64,000 nt of DNA from Toxonevra muliebris (GCA_963691655.1 OY829328.1:89222400-89286399), one strand, 5' to 3'; positions 13,525 through 29,100 are shown, counted from the stretch's first letter. Numbers and translations are program-made. The notes: generated by a model not told the origin, from the sequence alone.

Positions 13525-13915
13525 TCGGCGGTCAAAAACGACCCCATACACACTGAAATTAAAATAATTTTTGAGAAAATAGTTTGCTAGCTTTACGCTC
13601 TCCAGTATAGGGTTATTGAGCTGCTTTACAACTAAAATGCTTTAGATGTGTATGAGCGTCTATGATGTCCATATATTTCCAGAACCAAAAATGAAATTCA
13701 ATATTTTTTGTGATATTTTGTGTGTGAAATAAATCGAAATGAATGAATCTTTCGTGTATTTTTTTTTCAAATAAACAAAGCCCAAGCGTATCAATGCGAG
13801 CACTGGTAACAAACGGTGTACTAGTTCCGAGGTAAAACGTATATTTGAAGATTCAAAGGATGAAGATTTCGATTATAACGATGTGCGCGACGTGTGCGTC
13901 TTATACTAGAAGTGA
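13525..13915 (+). mobile_element. Possible piggyBac-like 5' end remnant
   Basis: A TTAA at 13529-13532 is followed by CCTTTTCGGCGGTC and then CAAAAACGACC, a layout like piggyBac-type terminal repeats, which insert at TTAA. About 300 bp on, the plus strand near 13825-13900 can be read as a short Ser/Asp/Glu-rich segment like the acidic N-termini of piggyBac transposases. No right end was found before the neighbouring mariner remnant, so at most a fragment is present. Confidence 0.25.
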
Positions 13916-14059
13916 ACAATAGTTGGCTTAGTTGGCAACACTGAATACATTTTTGACAAATCAAAAAATGTCAGATGATTTAGCATAGTATGACGGTATT
14001 TCGTTTTAAGTTTCTCTGCAGACAGTCAACGTGAAGACAAGAAAACGCAAACCTACTGA

Positions 14060-14790
14060 GAAATAGTAGGGAGAAATTTCATCGCCATCACAAAAAAAGA
14101 TTTGGTTTGCATTCTTTACGGATTTCGGCGTAACCTGAAGCCTGTGTAAATACTTAATAAATGCCAAATAGCATATGGAGAAAATGTACCATCGATTGTA
14201 ACCGTCTCGAAGTGGTTTCGGAAATTCCAAACCGTACATTTTTCTGTAAAGGACGAATCTCATGAAGTACACCCAAATCTTCGACTAATGACATAAGCGT
14301 GGCTCTGTTGAAATCCAAAATTTGACGAAGATTAAAGATTGTCTTGAGAAATGATTGCTGAGGAACTAAGCTTAAATACGAAAGTTGTATCGCGAATATT
14401 TAGGGATCATCTTGGATATACGAAGAAAACAGCACGATGTGTTCCTCGAATTTTAACTGATGCTCCAAAAGAGTTTGTATTTTCTTCAATAAAATTTTGA
14501 GAGGTGATGTTGCTTGGTTCTTCAAGTAACCAAGGAAATGGTATGGCGTCCTGCACCATATTCCCCGAACCTAGCACCATGTGATTTCTGGTTGTTTCGT
14601 AAAATGAAAAAAAAAATTTGAGAGAAATAGTCTTCGGCAATAATGAAAAGATAATTAATGCAGTTAATGTCGAAGCTGCAAACCTGAAAAAAGTCGATTT
14701 GAGGTCTGTTTTTCGAATTGGCCATTCCTTGTAGCCGACTAAGCGAATTTTCGTTAGTCCCTCCGTAACATATCTATTCACTCGAAAACC
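14060..14790 (+). pseudogene. Deleted mariner transposase remnant
   Basis: On the plus strand about 14135-14275 reads, with a stop, as the helix-turn-helix part of a mariner transposase, including an A-Y-G-E-N-x-P-S run and a W-F-R-K-F motif. About 14355-14465 continues with a stretch ending A-R-C-V-P-R-I-L-T, matching the segment before the catalytic domain. Near 14555-14605 comes Y-S-P-N-L-A-P-C-D-F-W-L-F, the mariner Y-S-P-D-L-A-P-x-D motif that carries the second and third catalytic acidic residues. Several stops and frameshifts, and loss of most of the catalytic core between the second and third blocks, make it inactive. Terminal repeats were not identified. Confidence 0.8.
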
Positions 14791-17700
14791 AGAAACTAAT
14801 TTTGCATTACAAAAAAAAGTAAATATTTTATTATATATTTATTTATCTGTCCATGTTATTCCTTAACATACATGCAAATATTACAGAAAAAAACATTTTA
14901 AGTTTACGTTCTATATTCTATATTTAATGTTGTGTAAATAAGCAAACAAACAACAACAAAAGAAAATAAACAAAGTTTATGTATTTGTAAGAATGTTGTG
15001 CATTTCGATACGCTTCAACTTTTGTGGAAAATGCAAGGTGCATATTAAAAAAAAACTTAAAATATTACACAATAGACATTAAATTATTATAGAGGTGCAT
15101 ACAACCCCATACAATCATACATAAGTCATTCTATTAAGTCATCACATTAAGTTAAATACTTAACAAAAGGAATCGACAACTTGAGAATCTCTAGAAGAGT
15201 CGGTTTAGTTTAATAAAATGCAATTCTTGTTCGCTGAACAAGGAAACTTCTGAGATATTGGAGTTCAGATATTAAAATTGCCATATTAGAAGCTTTGAAG
15301 AATAAGAATGCAATGAACTAATAATATCGAAGCACATTCGTTTTATGTGTGTTTAAAAATTTCCTCACTTAAGGTTGAGAAACCAGAGGATACGGATATA
15401 ACTTCACACTGAGAATTCATTGCGTATATCTTCAGTTAAAATTTGAGTTTAAGTTTTCTATTTCGTAGAGAATCAATCAGTTTTAGTAAGGAAATGTCTG
15501 CAGGGCAGGGTGGGGATGCCACCTCATGCCAGCAACCCCAACATTATTTCTAATCATATAACACGTGCGAATGGATTATTTTCTTTTCATTATGTGTTGT
15601 TCAAGTGTATGCAAAATACTTGTATATAAATGCTAGCAAATAGCATTTTAATTGACATCAAGTGTATTTTGTGCTATTAAATGCTTCTTCCTCTGCTGCT
15701 TCTCGTCTCTATTCTTTTTCATTATGCGTTAATAACTAAATATAGGTATACAAATATTTTCTGTTTACATTGCATTATTCCAACATTGACGCAATATAAA
15801 CGAATTCTAATTTTATGCCTTTTAATTTTCGTGTATTTCTTTATTATGCCTGCTTGAAATTAAGATAGAAACCAAAATCGAAAGGTTTCTGAATACTTTG
15901 CAGGAAGCTTCTGCTTCTGATACATTTTGCTCTTCTACTTCTAGTTCCACTTCTTCTGCCACGTTTATATGTTTCAGCTTCTTCTTGCGTACTCCTTCTC
16001 CATGAATGCCATAAATATTTTGCGTTGTTGCAAAAGTTGAAGCAGCAGCAACTACAGTTGACAAACAACAAAGAAAGCGACGACGGCAATAACGACAATG
16101 AACGATAACTTCACGATTTGCCAGTATCTCAGTCTCGGAACAGACGAAAATTTCCGTTCCATCGACCATTTGTCCGTCCTCCCTGTCTGCCTGTCCATTC
16201 GTCTGTGTGTCCGTACTCTGTCCCCTTATTTTCAGGTTTACGTAATTCGAATATGGTTGTGTAACTAAACGAATTGTGAGAGGCGGCATGATGGGCGCGG
16301 AACGGTGTGGCGCTACGCGGTGTATGAAAAAATTCAATTTCGCTTTTTAGTTTTTTTTTTTGTTCTTATTGTATTTTGTGTTTTTTGCATTTTACGAAGA
16401 ACGTGCTTTGCAGTGAGGTATGTTATGTGTGCAATAACAAGAACTTGTAGTAGAACTATAAACTTTTGCTGCCTCAAGCCATGTAAATATTTTGAGGATA
16501 GGAATTTATGGAATAGGTATTTTTACATTCATATTTTATATTATTAGATAACACCTATTAATGCTTTTTTTTATTATTTATTTATTTTTGTAGAATACTT
16601 TATTTCTATTACTTTTTTTAGTATTTTGAAATTTTACACAATAAAAATTGTGTTTATATTTTGCTTTTGTTTGTAATAATTTGTTACAATTTTCCATAGA
16701 ATATTGAACAAATTGAAATAGCAAATCAATTTTTATTTAAAGTTTAATATGAACCTGAGATACTTTTGCAAACCTCATTCATGTATGTATGTGTGTGTGC
16801 AATTTACAAATGTTTAAATTGAAAAGAAAAATTAATAATAAATATGTGTAAATATACAAGTGAATGTGTGAGTGAGTAAGCGAGTGAGAATGAAAATAAA
16901 AGACGCAATCAATTTTAAAAAGTAGTGTATAAAAATTGAAGAAGAGCAAGAAGATGTAGAAGAAAGATTACAGTATACGTCATTTTATTACGTATACGCC
17001 ACCATAGCTGGTTGTCATATATGCATATTTATCTATGTACAGTTGTATGTGACTGGGTATATAAGTGCTGGTGTTCACAACAAAAAGGACACTTTGCTAT
17101 GTATTTAGTAAATAAAATGAAACAGAGTTGCCAATTATTGAACGATTTGTTATTATTTTAATGAATTTTACCAAAACGCAAGGAAAATTACAGATACAGA
17201 AAAAAAATAAGCAATGAATCGGTCTTAAAAATATATTAAACTTTGTTCAACAAAAATTTTAATTAAATAAGTTTTTTTTTTAAGTGATTCAAAGTTGTTG
17301 TGTACTAGTTTCAATTTCGCTCTTAATACACATACTTAAAACTTTCACTCCTTATATTACCTCTTCTCGCTCACTATCTCTCTCTCTCCCACTTCATTGC
17401 TGATAACTCATAAACACTTTCATAGGGATATTTCATTTTTACGTCAGTTATGAGAATTTAAAGCTTAGCAAAGTCATAAAATCATTTAAACAAAAATTTT
17501 GTTATGCTCTTGATGGCACCAAGCTTAGAACATTCTTACACATTTTCTTTTTATCTGCCCTCTTTGTTTACAACACAGCCCGACGAGGTTTTAGTTCATT
17601 GCGCTGAATCCGAATCTGATAACAGAGTTTTTAGATTAGAGGTAGAAAATAGTCGAAATCCTGACATGATAGGAAAACACTGTTATAAGATTTAGAATCA

Positions 17701-20197
17701 GCGAAAAAATCTCTCCTTGCTTTCAATTATCTTACAAAAACTTTAATTTTGCATGAATATGAATATCTATATTTTTATTGATGTGACGATCTTAACGAAA
17801 TGGCTTGTATTTTCCACTACATTTTTTTTTATGAATTGCATAATTTCCAAATACTTTTAAACTCTTGGTAACACTGAGAAGTGCGTTCTATCTCTGCTCT
17901 TTCAAGCGCATATGCTCTTAATGGTGCTACATGCAAGCTGCCATCCACTCTTATTTACTCCTTTGCTCTCAGTTTTTCTACTTTGTTCAAAGAGAGCCAA
18001 TGTTTATGAATATTATCATTTAACCGACATGGTAAATTACGACGAACTTTGAATCTTCGTTTAAATTTAGTTTTTATTGTAGTTGTATTAAACTGCTGTT
18101 CCACCCACTCATACTTACATATACACTAACATATGCACACATATACACTCGTTTATGTTCACACAAAAAGAGAAAGGCACAGCTGCTTTTTAATTCATGT
18201 GGCGTCACGAATGTCCTCGTGACGAAGCGCTCTCGTGTTTTCACACATTTTTCTTTTTGCACGCACACAAATACATACAAAGTATGGATACATATACACG
18301 TACATGCTCCCATTTGTATTTGCTTTTTACATGTATGTTTGCACATATATATCTGTTCATTGTATTTTCCTGTGTGTACATAAAAAACTACGTCAGCACT
18401 GACGAGCCTCTTCCATCAGTATTTCTTAAGTTGAACAAACATTTTGTCTACCCATTTTTTATATATTTTTGCTACTCTTCACTCTTCTTTTCTCGATCTT
18501 CCTTTTACTTTTTTGTTGCTTAATTTTTGCTTCTGTGTGCAAAATTTTCTCACAATTTCTTATTATTCCTTCTTATCTTTTTCAAAACCTATTAAAAATG
18601 GTTGCAGCAAATGTGCCATTTTTCAAATAATCACTTCCTTTATGACACTACTTGACTGATCTATGTATATAAACAGTCACTGTCCTTTATCTGATATTCA
18701 TAACTAGAAAGGCTTCAATGTTGTATATGTTTATATCCTTCAATTTCTTTTAATAATTCCACTATAATTGTTTGTGCTCAGTATTTTTTTTGTTTTTTTT
18801 TTTTTTTTGTTATTTTTAATTTTATCCAATTATTGCCATCTGTTTGTATGTCTACTATTTGTCTGGCTGTTACTATTAGTTTTACTACGACTTAAGTTAT
18901 TGGCAGTAGTATGTAGATATATAGTAAGTTTTTGCGGCAAAAAAGCAGACATTTAATAAAAAATACTTTTATGATAAAATTCTTCATGATAAACCTTACC
19001 GATATTAGATTAGATTTAAAGGCCATAGGTTACTCATTTGATATTTTTAAATTTATTTATTTATTTTTATTTTTATTTATTTTTTTTCTTTCATGTGAGC
19101 TTAATATTATCCGCAGCTCCAGATAAAATGTAATATAATAATAATCATGTGCCCAAGAGTGTTATTTAACTATCCCAGGAAGCAAAAAACTTATACTAAA
19201 TGAAAATAATAGAAAACCCTATAACTTGTGGAAATTTTGAATAAAAGTATAAAAGACTGCTGTAATTTTTTTGCACGCATACGATTTTCAAAGTGGAGAA
19301 GGTCATTTTTCTTTTTACATATATGGTAGATATGTATGTAGCTTCAAAAATGTAAATAATTTTTATGTTTATTACATTAAACATTAATATTGTGTTAGCA
19401 TATTAATTAAAACCATTAGTTGAGGCGTAAAATATGAAAATATTGTTTTTTCTGAGGACACCTCTTCAAAGAAACTGAATGTTGTAGTGCTTAAAATTTG
19501 TTAAAAATTACCCAAGAGAATTTAACCTCATCTGCTCAACGCCTCCGCCTTAATTTCATATGTGTGTGTAAAATATTCATAATAAAAACCAATCAACAAA
19601 CAAATTTACTATAATTTTATACTCCCTTCCCTAAACTAATGTCAGATAATTAAGTAAAATGATTTCAAAATGAGAAGAGAAAAAATGCAAATGTCCTTGT
19701 GATGTGGTAAGGCAAGACAAAAAATCGAAGCTCATTTACATACTTACATATTTACATACACGTATGCAAATGCATGAAACGAAAACAAAAAGGATATTGA
19801 TCAAACGAAAGTGATGCCAACTTTTGTGAGAAACTGCAATTTGTAAATAAAAAAAATTAGAAAGTAACCAATCAAAAGTGAATATTACTTTCTATATACG
19901 TGTGTGTGTGTGTGTGTGTGTGTGTAATCCAAGAAGAAGAAAATATTTGTGATTTTCATTAATACCAATTTAAAACATCTAAATAAATATGAAAATATTT
20001 TTATAGGGAGTTGTAATTTTTTACAAATACTAAATACAAAGTCAACGTTTGTTTGTGAGACCTTGTAAAAACTCAAGTGAAGGCAAGATTAGTCCAAAAT
20101 AAAATCGAATTGCAGAAAATACAGAAACAAAAACAAACAAACAAGCAAACAAACAATAACCTTGTAATATATTTATAAAAATTTTGTTCATTTGTTG
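14791..20197. other. Gene-less stretch upstream of the SLC6 coding start
   Basis: No exon was recognised. A 171-codon minus-strand frame (16337-15822) is the longest here. It has no recognisable domain and a composition like chance translation of repeats. A GC-richer patch with repeated TGTCC/TGTCTG words covers about 16130-16320. The stretch just before 20198 is A-rich with CAAA repeats and may be 5' UTR. Confidence 0.4.
19900..19925. repeat. (GT)13 microsatellite
   Basis: An uninterrupted GT dinucleotide run of about 26 bases. Confidence 0.95.
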
Positions 20198-23100
20198 ATG
20201 GCTGCCACTAAAATAATTGATGCGCCTCGAAATGGCCACGAGATGGCGCCATTAAATACGCGTGCACGCGGTGATGGCACCCACGGTGTTACCATCGTTT
20301 TAACCGCCCCTCAACGTAATTCCGTCAGCTCAGTGGAAATTCCCGGTGCTGAACCAGAACGTGCAGCATGGTCTGGCAAAATGCAATTCTTCCTCAGTAT
20401 TATTGGTTACTCAGTGGGCTTGGGTAATATTTGGCGATTTCCCTACTTGTGTCAACAGAATGGTGGAGGTGAGTACTCACACATAATATTTTTACCTATC
20501 TACCTTTAATGATAATTTTATCAATATCGATATCATTTGCTTATAAGTTATTATAAGGAAAAGTGTATTAAAATGCAATTATATAGGAAAGTAGTGAGTC
20601 GCATTGCTCTCTATTTCAGTCTTATTACGTACGCATGCAGTTTTTTTAATTGAATTATTGTGTGTGCAGTGCAATTATTGGATTACATATGAACGTATTA
20701 CATTACATAGTGATTTATTGAATTTTTATATGACCACAATTGAGTAACTTTTTGTACTTTTTGTATGTATGCGCATAGGTAATTATATTGGCAAATGCAT
20801 TAAGCTCTTTGAGTTTATTATTGCTGCGCTCAAATAGCAATTTAATATTTGTAGGCGCCTACGATTCATATATTGAAGGGCATTTTATGTCATGACTTGA
20901 AGAAAATGTTAAATATTAAATGTTAAAAACTTAAAGAAAACAGATGGAAATATTGTGTGAGAATATTTCCTTGTTGAACAGAAAGCTAAGATCTTTCGAC
21001 TCTTACTTACTTTACGAGTGAACTATAAAAGTTTCTAATCACAGATAAAATCCATAACACATAAAATGGAAGTAAAATTGTTTCTAAAAGTCATTCATAG
21101 AAAATGTTAAGGAGTAATTTTGGTATCCCAGAGTTTCTAATTGACAACATCATTCATCGTCACGCTGAAAATTGAAGAGATTGTGTCCAGTGCTGGCGTT
21201 CCGAAAACTATTGTTGTTTTTGTGGAAGATATTTGAGAACATAGCAGCTGAGCTACATAGTAAATAGCAATGTCTCAATCAGAATGCACTGAAACAAAAT
21301 CCCCATAAGTATGCTATGAATTTTTCATTGAAAATCTAAATAAAATATTGTAATTAAAAGGGTAATCTTGAAAATATAAAGTCATTTGAATTCAAGTTTT
21401 TATAAAGAGGCATAGTAATCTTCTTAAATATTTCCCTTTTATTCAATTATTTTCAAATGAGTCAATCAGCCTCATATCTTAAAAAATAAAATTACTCTAC
21501 TGTGTAAATACTAAAACGTTTCCTTAATGATTTATTCACTACTGCCTTTGATGCCCAATTTGATGTTGTTACTAATTCAAAATTAATGACCCTCAGCAAA
21601 ATTAATTATTTCATTTTAGCTCTTTTTGTTTGGTTTTCTATTTCTTTATATATTTCTGTTTATTTTTTTATTTTTCGTTATTTTTCTTTCATATTTTATA
21701 TAAAAATATACTGAGGTCAATTAATACAATGACCTTTCAAAAGAAGCTTTTAATATCAACAACAACATGAACAAGGGAAATGCACAATATGTGGGTGTCA
21801 AAGGTCAATTATTAAATTTTTAGTTTTTTGCGCACGAAAGGAAGAGTCGAGAAGGCCTGAAAAAGCTTCAAGCAATCCAAAATTGTACAACCTTTTTTAT
21901 ATCTCCAATAGCTAAACGAATAAACGAATATATGCCGGAATGAGTTACGAAAGCAATTCACTACATAGTTATGCGGAAATTCAATGCTTACTCATATAAA
22001 TGCAACAATAACGACTTAAACCTAATGCAAAAAAACATATCAAAAATCTAAAGTCGCCACGTAATTTGAGGCTCTCTGCTGCTTGCTGCCTATACCCTAC
22101 AAAACAAAACAAAAAAACAAGCACAAAAAAAGAAACTAATTGCGAATTGTGTACCTTGAACTTGCTGCGCGTTCAGTAAAAAAAATACAATAAAAACTTA
22201 ACGAGGGGTAGGGAGAAACATTCGCGACAACGTCGTTAGCCCAATGCACTTGGCACCTTGCATATAGCAAGTCATAAAAGCAAAACCCTATCGCTTGCGT
22301 TATTGTTGCTTTTGAATTTTTTTTTTGTTTGTTTTTTTTTTGCTCTAATGCGAAAGCATCAAATGTCAAAAAAAAAAAAAAAAAAAGCAGCAGAAAAAAT
22401 AAACAAATACGCTAAACAATGCATTTTTTATATTTCTGTCGTTCTTCGTTCTTATAACTCAAAATGCACTGCTACTGTCTGGTGACTGCTGCCAGTTACC
22501 ACCATCTATCCCCACTCGCTACCCACCAATCCTGTTGCGCTACTAATGATAAGGTAAAAATTTGCAATTAATGCAGCAGGTTGCCATATGCACGTATATG
22601 AATGTAAGAATGTAGAATGATTTTATCAGTGATTTTGTATGAAAAGGGTGCTTGCATTTATTTAACTGAAGGTTGAGCTTTCCGTTTTTCCATGCAGCTA
22701 GTGGGTTAGCTGAAGGGGTGTTGGGTGCAGTTGTAAGCTAATATTGTGGTAATTGTTTGCTCATGCTCCTCCTATATGCAATTGGCTTTACAAATGCTAG
22801 AACATTGAAATGCTTAGTTTCTGTAATCACAAACTTATATTGCAACAAATAAACTAACAATAGCTACGGGTACAATAACAATGATTTTCATATATTTTTT
22901 AATTAGTTTTGATGAGATTGCGTCGGTCGGCAGCTTTTGTATTGTAACAGATTAGTTACTATTACCTCCACGTCTAATTCATAAGATACAAACAAAATGT
23001 GTACCTACTAACTAACAAGAGATTATGTGGAAGCGGAAAGGGTAGGAGCAGCATGTGTGGACGTGTGTCTATAGGGGTTTATGTAGATATGCTGTAATTT

Positions 23101-26100
23101 AAGTTTAAAATTATCAAATGACATTTTTACGAGTACATCGACTTTTATTTATAACTTGTTAGGTATTTATAAACAGATTTCGCAATTATTTATATTTAGT
23201 ACTTAGAGAAACGTAAAAATATTTGACGTTTTATGATTACAGAATATTTATAGAGGTTTTGACGTTGATGTTTTGATTTTTCGTTACTGTCAGGGAAATG
23301 TAGAAGTAATTGAAAATATTGAATTAATTTGTATATCAGAGCTATCAATGGGAGAATCGGACTTGGTGGTAGTTCAAGAAATAAGCCAAAAAAAATTTTT
23401 CACAGAGAGAAACAAAGAAAATTAGGTCTTTTAAATGAATTGAATATGAAATAGATATTTGGGAAAGAAGGCTTCTTTGTTGATCTGAGCTATTGAGGAG
23501 AAATCTGAATACACTGAAAATTTCATAAAGAAAATTGTATTGCTGAGACCTTTAGGATGAGGAAGTTGAGTCGATGGTGGTCTGATTTAAGTTGCTGAGA
23601 ATTTTGGAACGAGTAAACCCAGATAAGAAAAAATACATTTTAATAAGAAAATTTATGCTTACAGCTGACAGTGAGAAACCAGAACTTGGTGGAAATGTTA
23701 TGATAAATTTTAAATTTCCAATCGGAATCTATAGGTATGATTCTTCTAATAAGTTACTTATTGTTGTTTTATATGAAAATGCATAGCACAAAATGAATAC
23801 ATACGTAAAATTAATATATTGATTTTATTAAATAGGTTAATAAAATCACAATTTCTATTCTTCCTTAATTCTTAAATTTTTGAATAACAGCAATGATATT
23901 TTTAAACAATATCTACATATAATGCCAGTCATTCTCATGAGACTAATAAAGTTGACAAGTTTCTGCTATTACCGTCAAACATAATCAAATTCAACGTCTT
24001 CGTGTTCATCAAAATCTCAAATAAAGCTAATTTAGTTGTTACTCATATCCAACTACCAACGGACCGACCGACCATCTGACTGACTGCCTACGTATGTGTG
24101 TAATCCAATTAGAAATGCAAATAACTCAAAGTAAACAAAAAATAGATTTTATGTCACACCTCGAAGAAAAAAAAAAAAAAAATAAATGAAATGAATTCCC
24201 ATTTCTACATCACACCGCACCACGATAAATTCAATTACCTAAATTCTCCATTCTCTCCTTTCGAATTTCTAGGCGCCTTCCTGATACCATTCATGGTGAT
24301 GTTAATATTGGAAGGTATACCGCTCTTTCTCATTGAATTGGGCATCGGTCAACGCATGCGTTTGGGTGCGCTTGGCGTATGGAATACTATACATCCCTGG
24401 TTGGGTGGCATCGGCATTTCATCGTGCATTGTGACGCTATTTGTAGCGTTATACTATAATGTTATCATTACGTGGGTTTTCTTTTATTTATTCAATAGTT
24501 TTCGGGTAAGTCTTTCACCAGCACTTTACAAAAAGTTGACTTTAAACTGTAACTCTTTTTTCGTTTATTTGTCATTTTCAGTATCCGCTACCATGGGCTT
24601 CATGCCCCACAAATGGAACGATGGTAGTTGAAGAATGTGCACGCTCTTCGGAGACCGCGTATTTCTGGTATCGCACCACACTCGATGCAGCACCCTCAAT
24701 GGATGAACCAGGCGGTCTTAAGTGGTGGATTGTGCTCTGTCTCATGCTTTCGTGGACCATTGTCTTTTTCATTGTCATGAAGGGAATACAGAGTTCCGGT
24801 AAAGTGGTCTATTTTACATCACTCTTCCCTTATATTGTGCTGACGATATTCTTCATACGTGGCATTACGTTACGGGGTGCGGGTGCAGGCCTCATGCACA
24901 TGTACACGCCAAAGGTGGAGAAACTGGCTGATCCGACGGTGTGGCTTGATGCGGCCACTCAGGTGTTCTATTCGTTCGGGCTGGCATTTGGGTCGTTGAT
25001 TGCATTCGGCAGCTATAATCCCCCCAAGAATAATTGCGTCCGTGATGTGTTGCTGGTGTCGGTATGTAATGCAGTTACAGCCATATATGCCAGCGTGGTC
25101 ATCTTTGCTATACTCGGATTTAAGGCTACGCTGAATGTGGATCGTTGTGTAGAGGTGTAAGTGAAAAAAGATAGCAAGTTTCTACTTCAGCTGCCAATGA
25201 AAAGCATGTGTGTGTGTGGAAATTGGCCGTATAAATTAATGAATGAATGCATCATAGAATAGAATCATTTTCAAGTTCAATTTATTTGATTGTATGTACT
25301 TGTACTTGTCCTTGCCTTCCTTTTTGTTTCTGCTCTTTCTATTAAGGCAATCGATAAGTTCATCAATTTATCAATAAGAGAGTACAAATGTGTTATTGTG
25401 TGTGTGTGTGTGTTAGTGCAGCCAATAATATGTCAATAAATCATTTATATCAACTTTGATTGCTCAATTAGTAATAGGAACAATAAGTTGTTGTTACCAT
25501 TTTGCAAATTGATTGTTCCACAGTAAATTGATTTCTGAAACTATGATGCATTACAATTTGTAATAATAAATAATTTTAAATACCTTAGAACTAATTTAGG
25601 ACTTTCAAGTTTTCATGTTTTTATTAGGACAGTCGAATTAGACTCCCCCGAGGAACATAACTAGGAAATTCCGCTTCTTATTTTACAAACCGATTAATTA
25701 AACGTTTTTAATTAAATATTTTAAAAGTGTTAGAAGTTTTTATGATTTAATAACTAAGCTTGGTTTGAATACAAAAGCTGAATGAAAAACTATTAGGGTA
25801 TGCGCAATAAAAGGTTGTTTTGAATCGTTAGGGCTTTTTACAGTGTATTATCAAGGTATCAATCATTGAATTGAAATCGGAAAATGGGATGACTCAATAG
25901 TCAGGCACTGCGACCTATAATATGTTTTGCACCAAACCCCAAATTATGAAAGAAAGAAAGAAAGGAAGAAGAAACCACACGCTTGTAGGGAATCTAATCC
26001 TGCCACAAGGCCACCGAAGCGATGGTTGGACCATGGATGGTTGGTAAGCAGAATGTATCACAAACTTATCTAAAATAGTTTAAAATAAGGCGTCCAAATT

Positions 26101-29100
26101 TTTAAATACAAAGGACAAGAATCCATGAATAGATTTTTTCAAATTCAAATAGCTTGTGTGAATGCTTCAACTTTACCTATCTTTTTCGTCACTAGAAATA
26201 TATATTAATTAAATAAATGTTGTTTCTAATAGCAACAAAGATATACTCGTCAAGCATTCACTATTGCCATCTAAAAATGTCACTATTGAAGAATATGATG
26301 CGGTCATGGCTACAATTAATATAACTGAATCGCATATATGGGAACTAGAGGAATGCAGTCTATCGAAACAATTGGATAATGTAAGCAACTGAAACTAACA
26401 TTTTCGTTAATTAAACCCGGTCTATTCATTATGTGTGCTTTTTCTGTGTTTAGGCTGCTGAAGGCACCGGGCTTGCGTTCATTGTCATCACACAAGCTAT
26501 AGTTGAATTGCCTGGTGCACCCTTCTGGGCAGTACTCTTCTTTACCATGCTGCTATCGCTGGGCATTGGCTCTCAAATTGGCATATTGGAAGGAATGTTA
26601 TGCACGCTGTTCGACATTGATATCATAAAGCGGGTTAAGAAACAACATGTGACTGGAGTGGTGTGTCTATTCTGCTTCATGATCGGTTTCATCTTCTGTA
26701 CAGGTGCTGGAGAATATTGGCTCAAGATGTTCGATTCATTTGCGGGTACAATCGGTTTAGTTGTTGTGGCATTAATGGAAATGATTTCGGTGGTTTACAT
26801 TTATGGACATGAGAGGTACAAATACAAACATATGTGGAATTGAAAAGAAATGCCACGTTTTACTTACATGATATAATTCGCTCCTATTTCAGATTCACGG
26901 AAGATATATTTCAAATGACTGGCTATCGACCGGGCTTATATTGGCAAATGACATGGCGATACATTGGGCCCGCGATAATGGTTTGCATTTTGGTATCATC
27001 AGTAGTTTTTATGATTATTAAAAATCCTACATATGGGGCTTGGAATGCAACATTGGTATGCTTTTGAATTAGAAAATTTGTGAAGATTTGTTGTAATAAA
27101 TGTTTACGCTTTTACAGGGCGCTGTGCAACAAGCTAACTATCCGCCATGGGTGATGGGTATCGCATTGTCCATGATACTCGCTGGTGTTTTACCAATGCC
27201 TATTGTGTTTCTAATGCGCAGCTTCCAGTGTCTTAAAGTCGATTTGGATATACATCAAGGTTCAATACGCCGCAATGAGACAACAGCGTCCACCAAGGAA
27301 ATGATCGATAATGATGATGATGATGTAAGTAGCGAAAGAATGAAAGAGCTAGGAATAGTTCGAGATTACTCTCAATATAGAAAAACTATAGGATTTTTAT
27401 TTACTTAGTGATTTTATATAAATTGTTTTACATACCTATTTGAAAAACTACTACTTTTAGTACTTTTTCTATGTACTCATATTTATTTATTATTATTTTA
27501 TATAAGCTTTAGATGTATTTCAAATATATTCATGTGCTATTTTCTTATTTTTTTTTTTAAACTACTTCTTTAACCAAATAAGAATAATATACTTTATTTT
27601 TTTTATAATATATACAAAACTCAAAATCTATTTATTTTTTTTTTATATCTATGTATGTATTTGTAAATGTATCTAATTCAAAATATTGCTATACTTCAAA
27701 TTCACTCATCTTTCTCATCCACTAACACATTTACACTTGTGTCTTTTTTTAAAAAAAAAAAACAAAATGCTTTCCGTTGTGATTATTTATACTTATCAAA
27801 AAAAAAATAAAAAAAAATGTCAGGCTATGAGCCCGGATATGCCACCACAAAATTCATTAGCGGCGACACGCTTTACTATCGGAGATTTTGAAGTAAGTTC
27901 TTAGTATGCTTTTTGTTGTTGTTTTTTAATCTCTATATAATTATTACTTTGCTCTTTTATATCAACTGGAAATTTAAGTAGATAGTCGAGTATTCGAGTA
28001 TCAAAACAGGGTAAAGGAAGGAGATAAATATTTGAAAGGGGGGTCACGATAGAACTGTACTTGGTTATTGAACTGATATATATTTTTGAAACTCTCTTAA
28101 CGTTTCAATTTCATCGTTAATATTGCATTGAGCCAATTAATAATTAGATCACAAAGAAAACATGTAAGAAATAACTCTTCATTCTGATCTGTGGAAATTA
28201 CTTTTTTATTACTTTTGCTAAAGGTTTTAAACCTTCCTCGACTATTGTTCTATGAAAATTAAAAATTAAAATAACTCCAAGATTTTTGTTAAATTTTTTA
28301 GCATTGAGAGAATTATTTTTGAGTATTTATTATTAGAAGAGAATTCTCTAGTACAAAAGTTAATTTTTGGGAGTTGTTTCAAAATGATCCAGCTCACGAA
28401 CGGTAGTCTTTTTCTATCCAAATATTTTAGGAATCATCATTAAATAAACCGTGGTCCATTTTCTGAAGGAACCACTTTTTTCGTAAGGCACCTAAACACC
28501 CATATAAAAAGCCTATCAAAAAACTCCTATATATTCTATTCAAAAGCAAGGAATAGGATAGATAGGTTTCTTTCACCTATCACTGTTAGTTAACCAGCAT
28601 TTTTTTCCAAAATTCTTTAGTAAGAATTGGACTGAAGTGAGGTCTCGACTAGAAATGTATGCAAGTTCGTTTTGCAAGTAACTAAGAGTCCTTTTACTTA
28701 GAAATTTACTACTGTTCTTGCAATTTTATGAATCCTCTCTTTAATAATTGATATAACAGAGCAACGTTTAAACTATTCAAATGGAAAACAAACATCACTC
28801 AATCAATTAATTCAATGTATTATTCTTTATGTGTTTCGTATATTCAAAATTTATTTAGAATTAAGCTGAATTAAAGCACAGCCAAACTAACAAAACAACT
28901 ACGCCACTAAATTCAAAAGGATACCAATATACAGCGGTTTAAGTTTGAATACAAATATACATAAATGAAAATCGTAACTTAATTTATATGCATATATATT
29001 AAAACAACGTACCGGTTACCTCCTAATTATGCATGAATATATATTTCAAATAAGGAAGTCATAATCCAACAAATATAAAATCATCGCATTACATATTTTA

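Noticed and set aside
15822..16337. 171-codon minus-strand open frame
   Set aside because: No recognisable domain; composition fits chance translation of CT/GA-rich repeats, and no exon structure was found around it.
23401..23425. CACAGAGAGA as an end of a second copy of the large transposon
   Set aside because: It matches only 8 bases of the end and no opposite end was found nearby.
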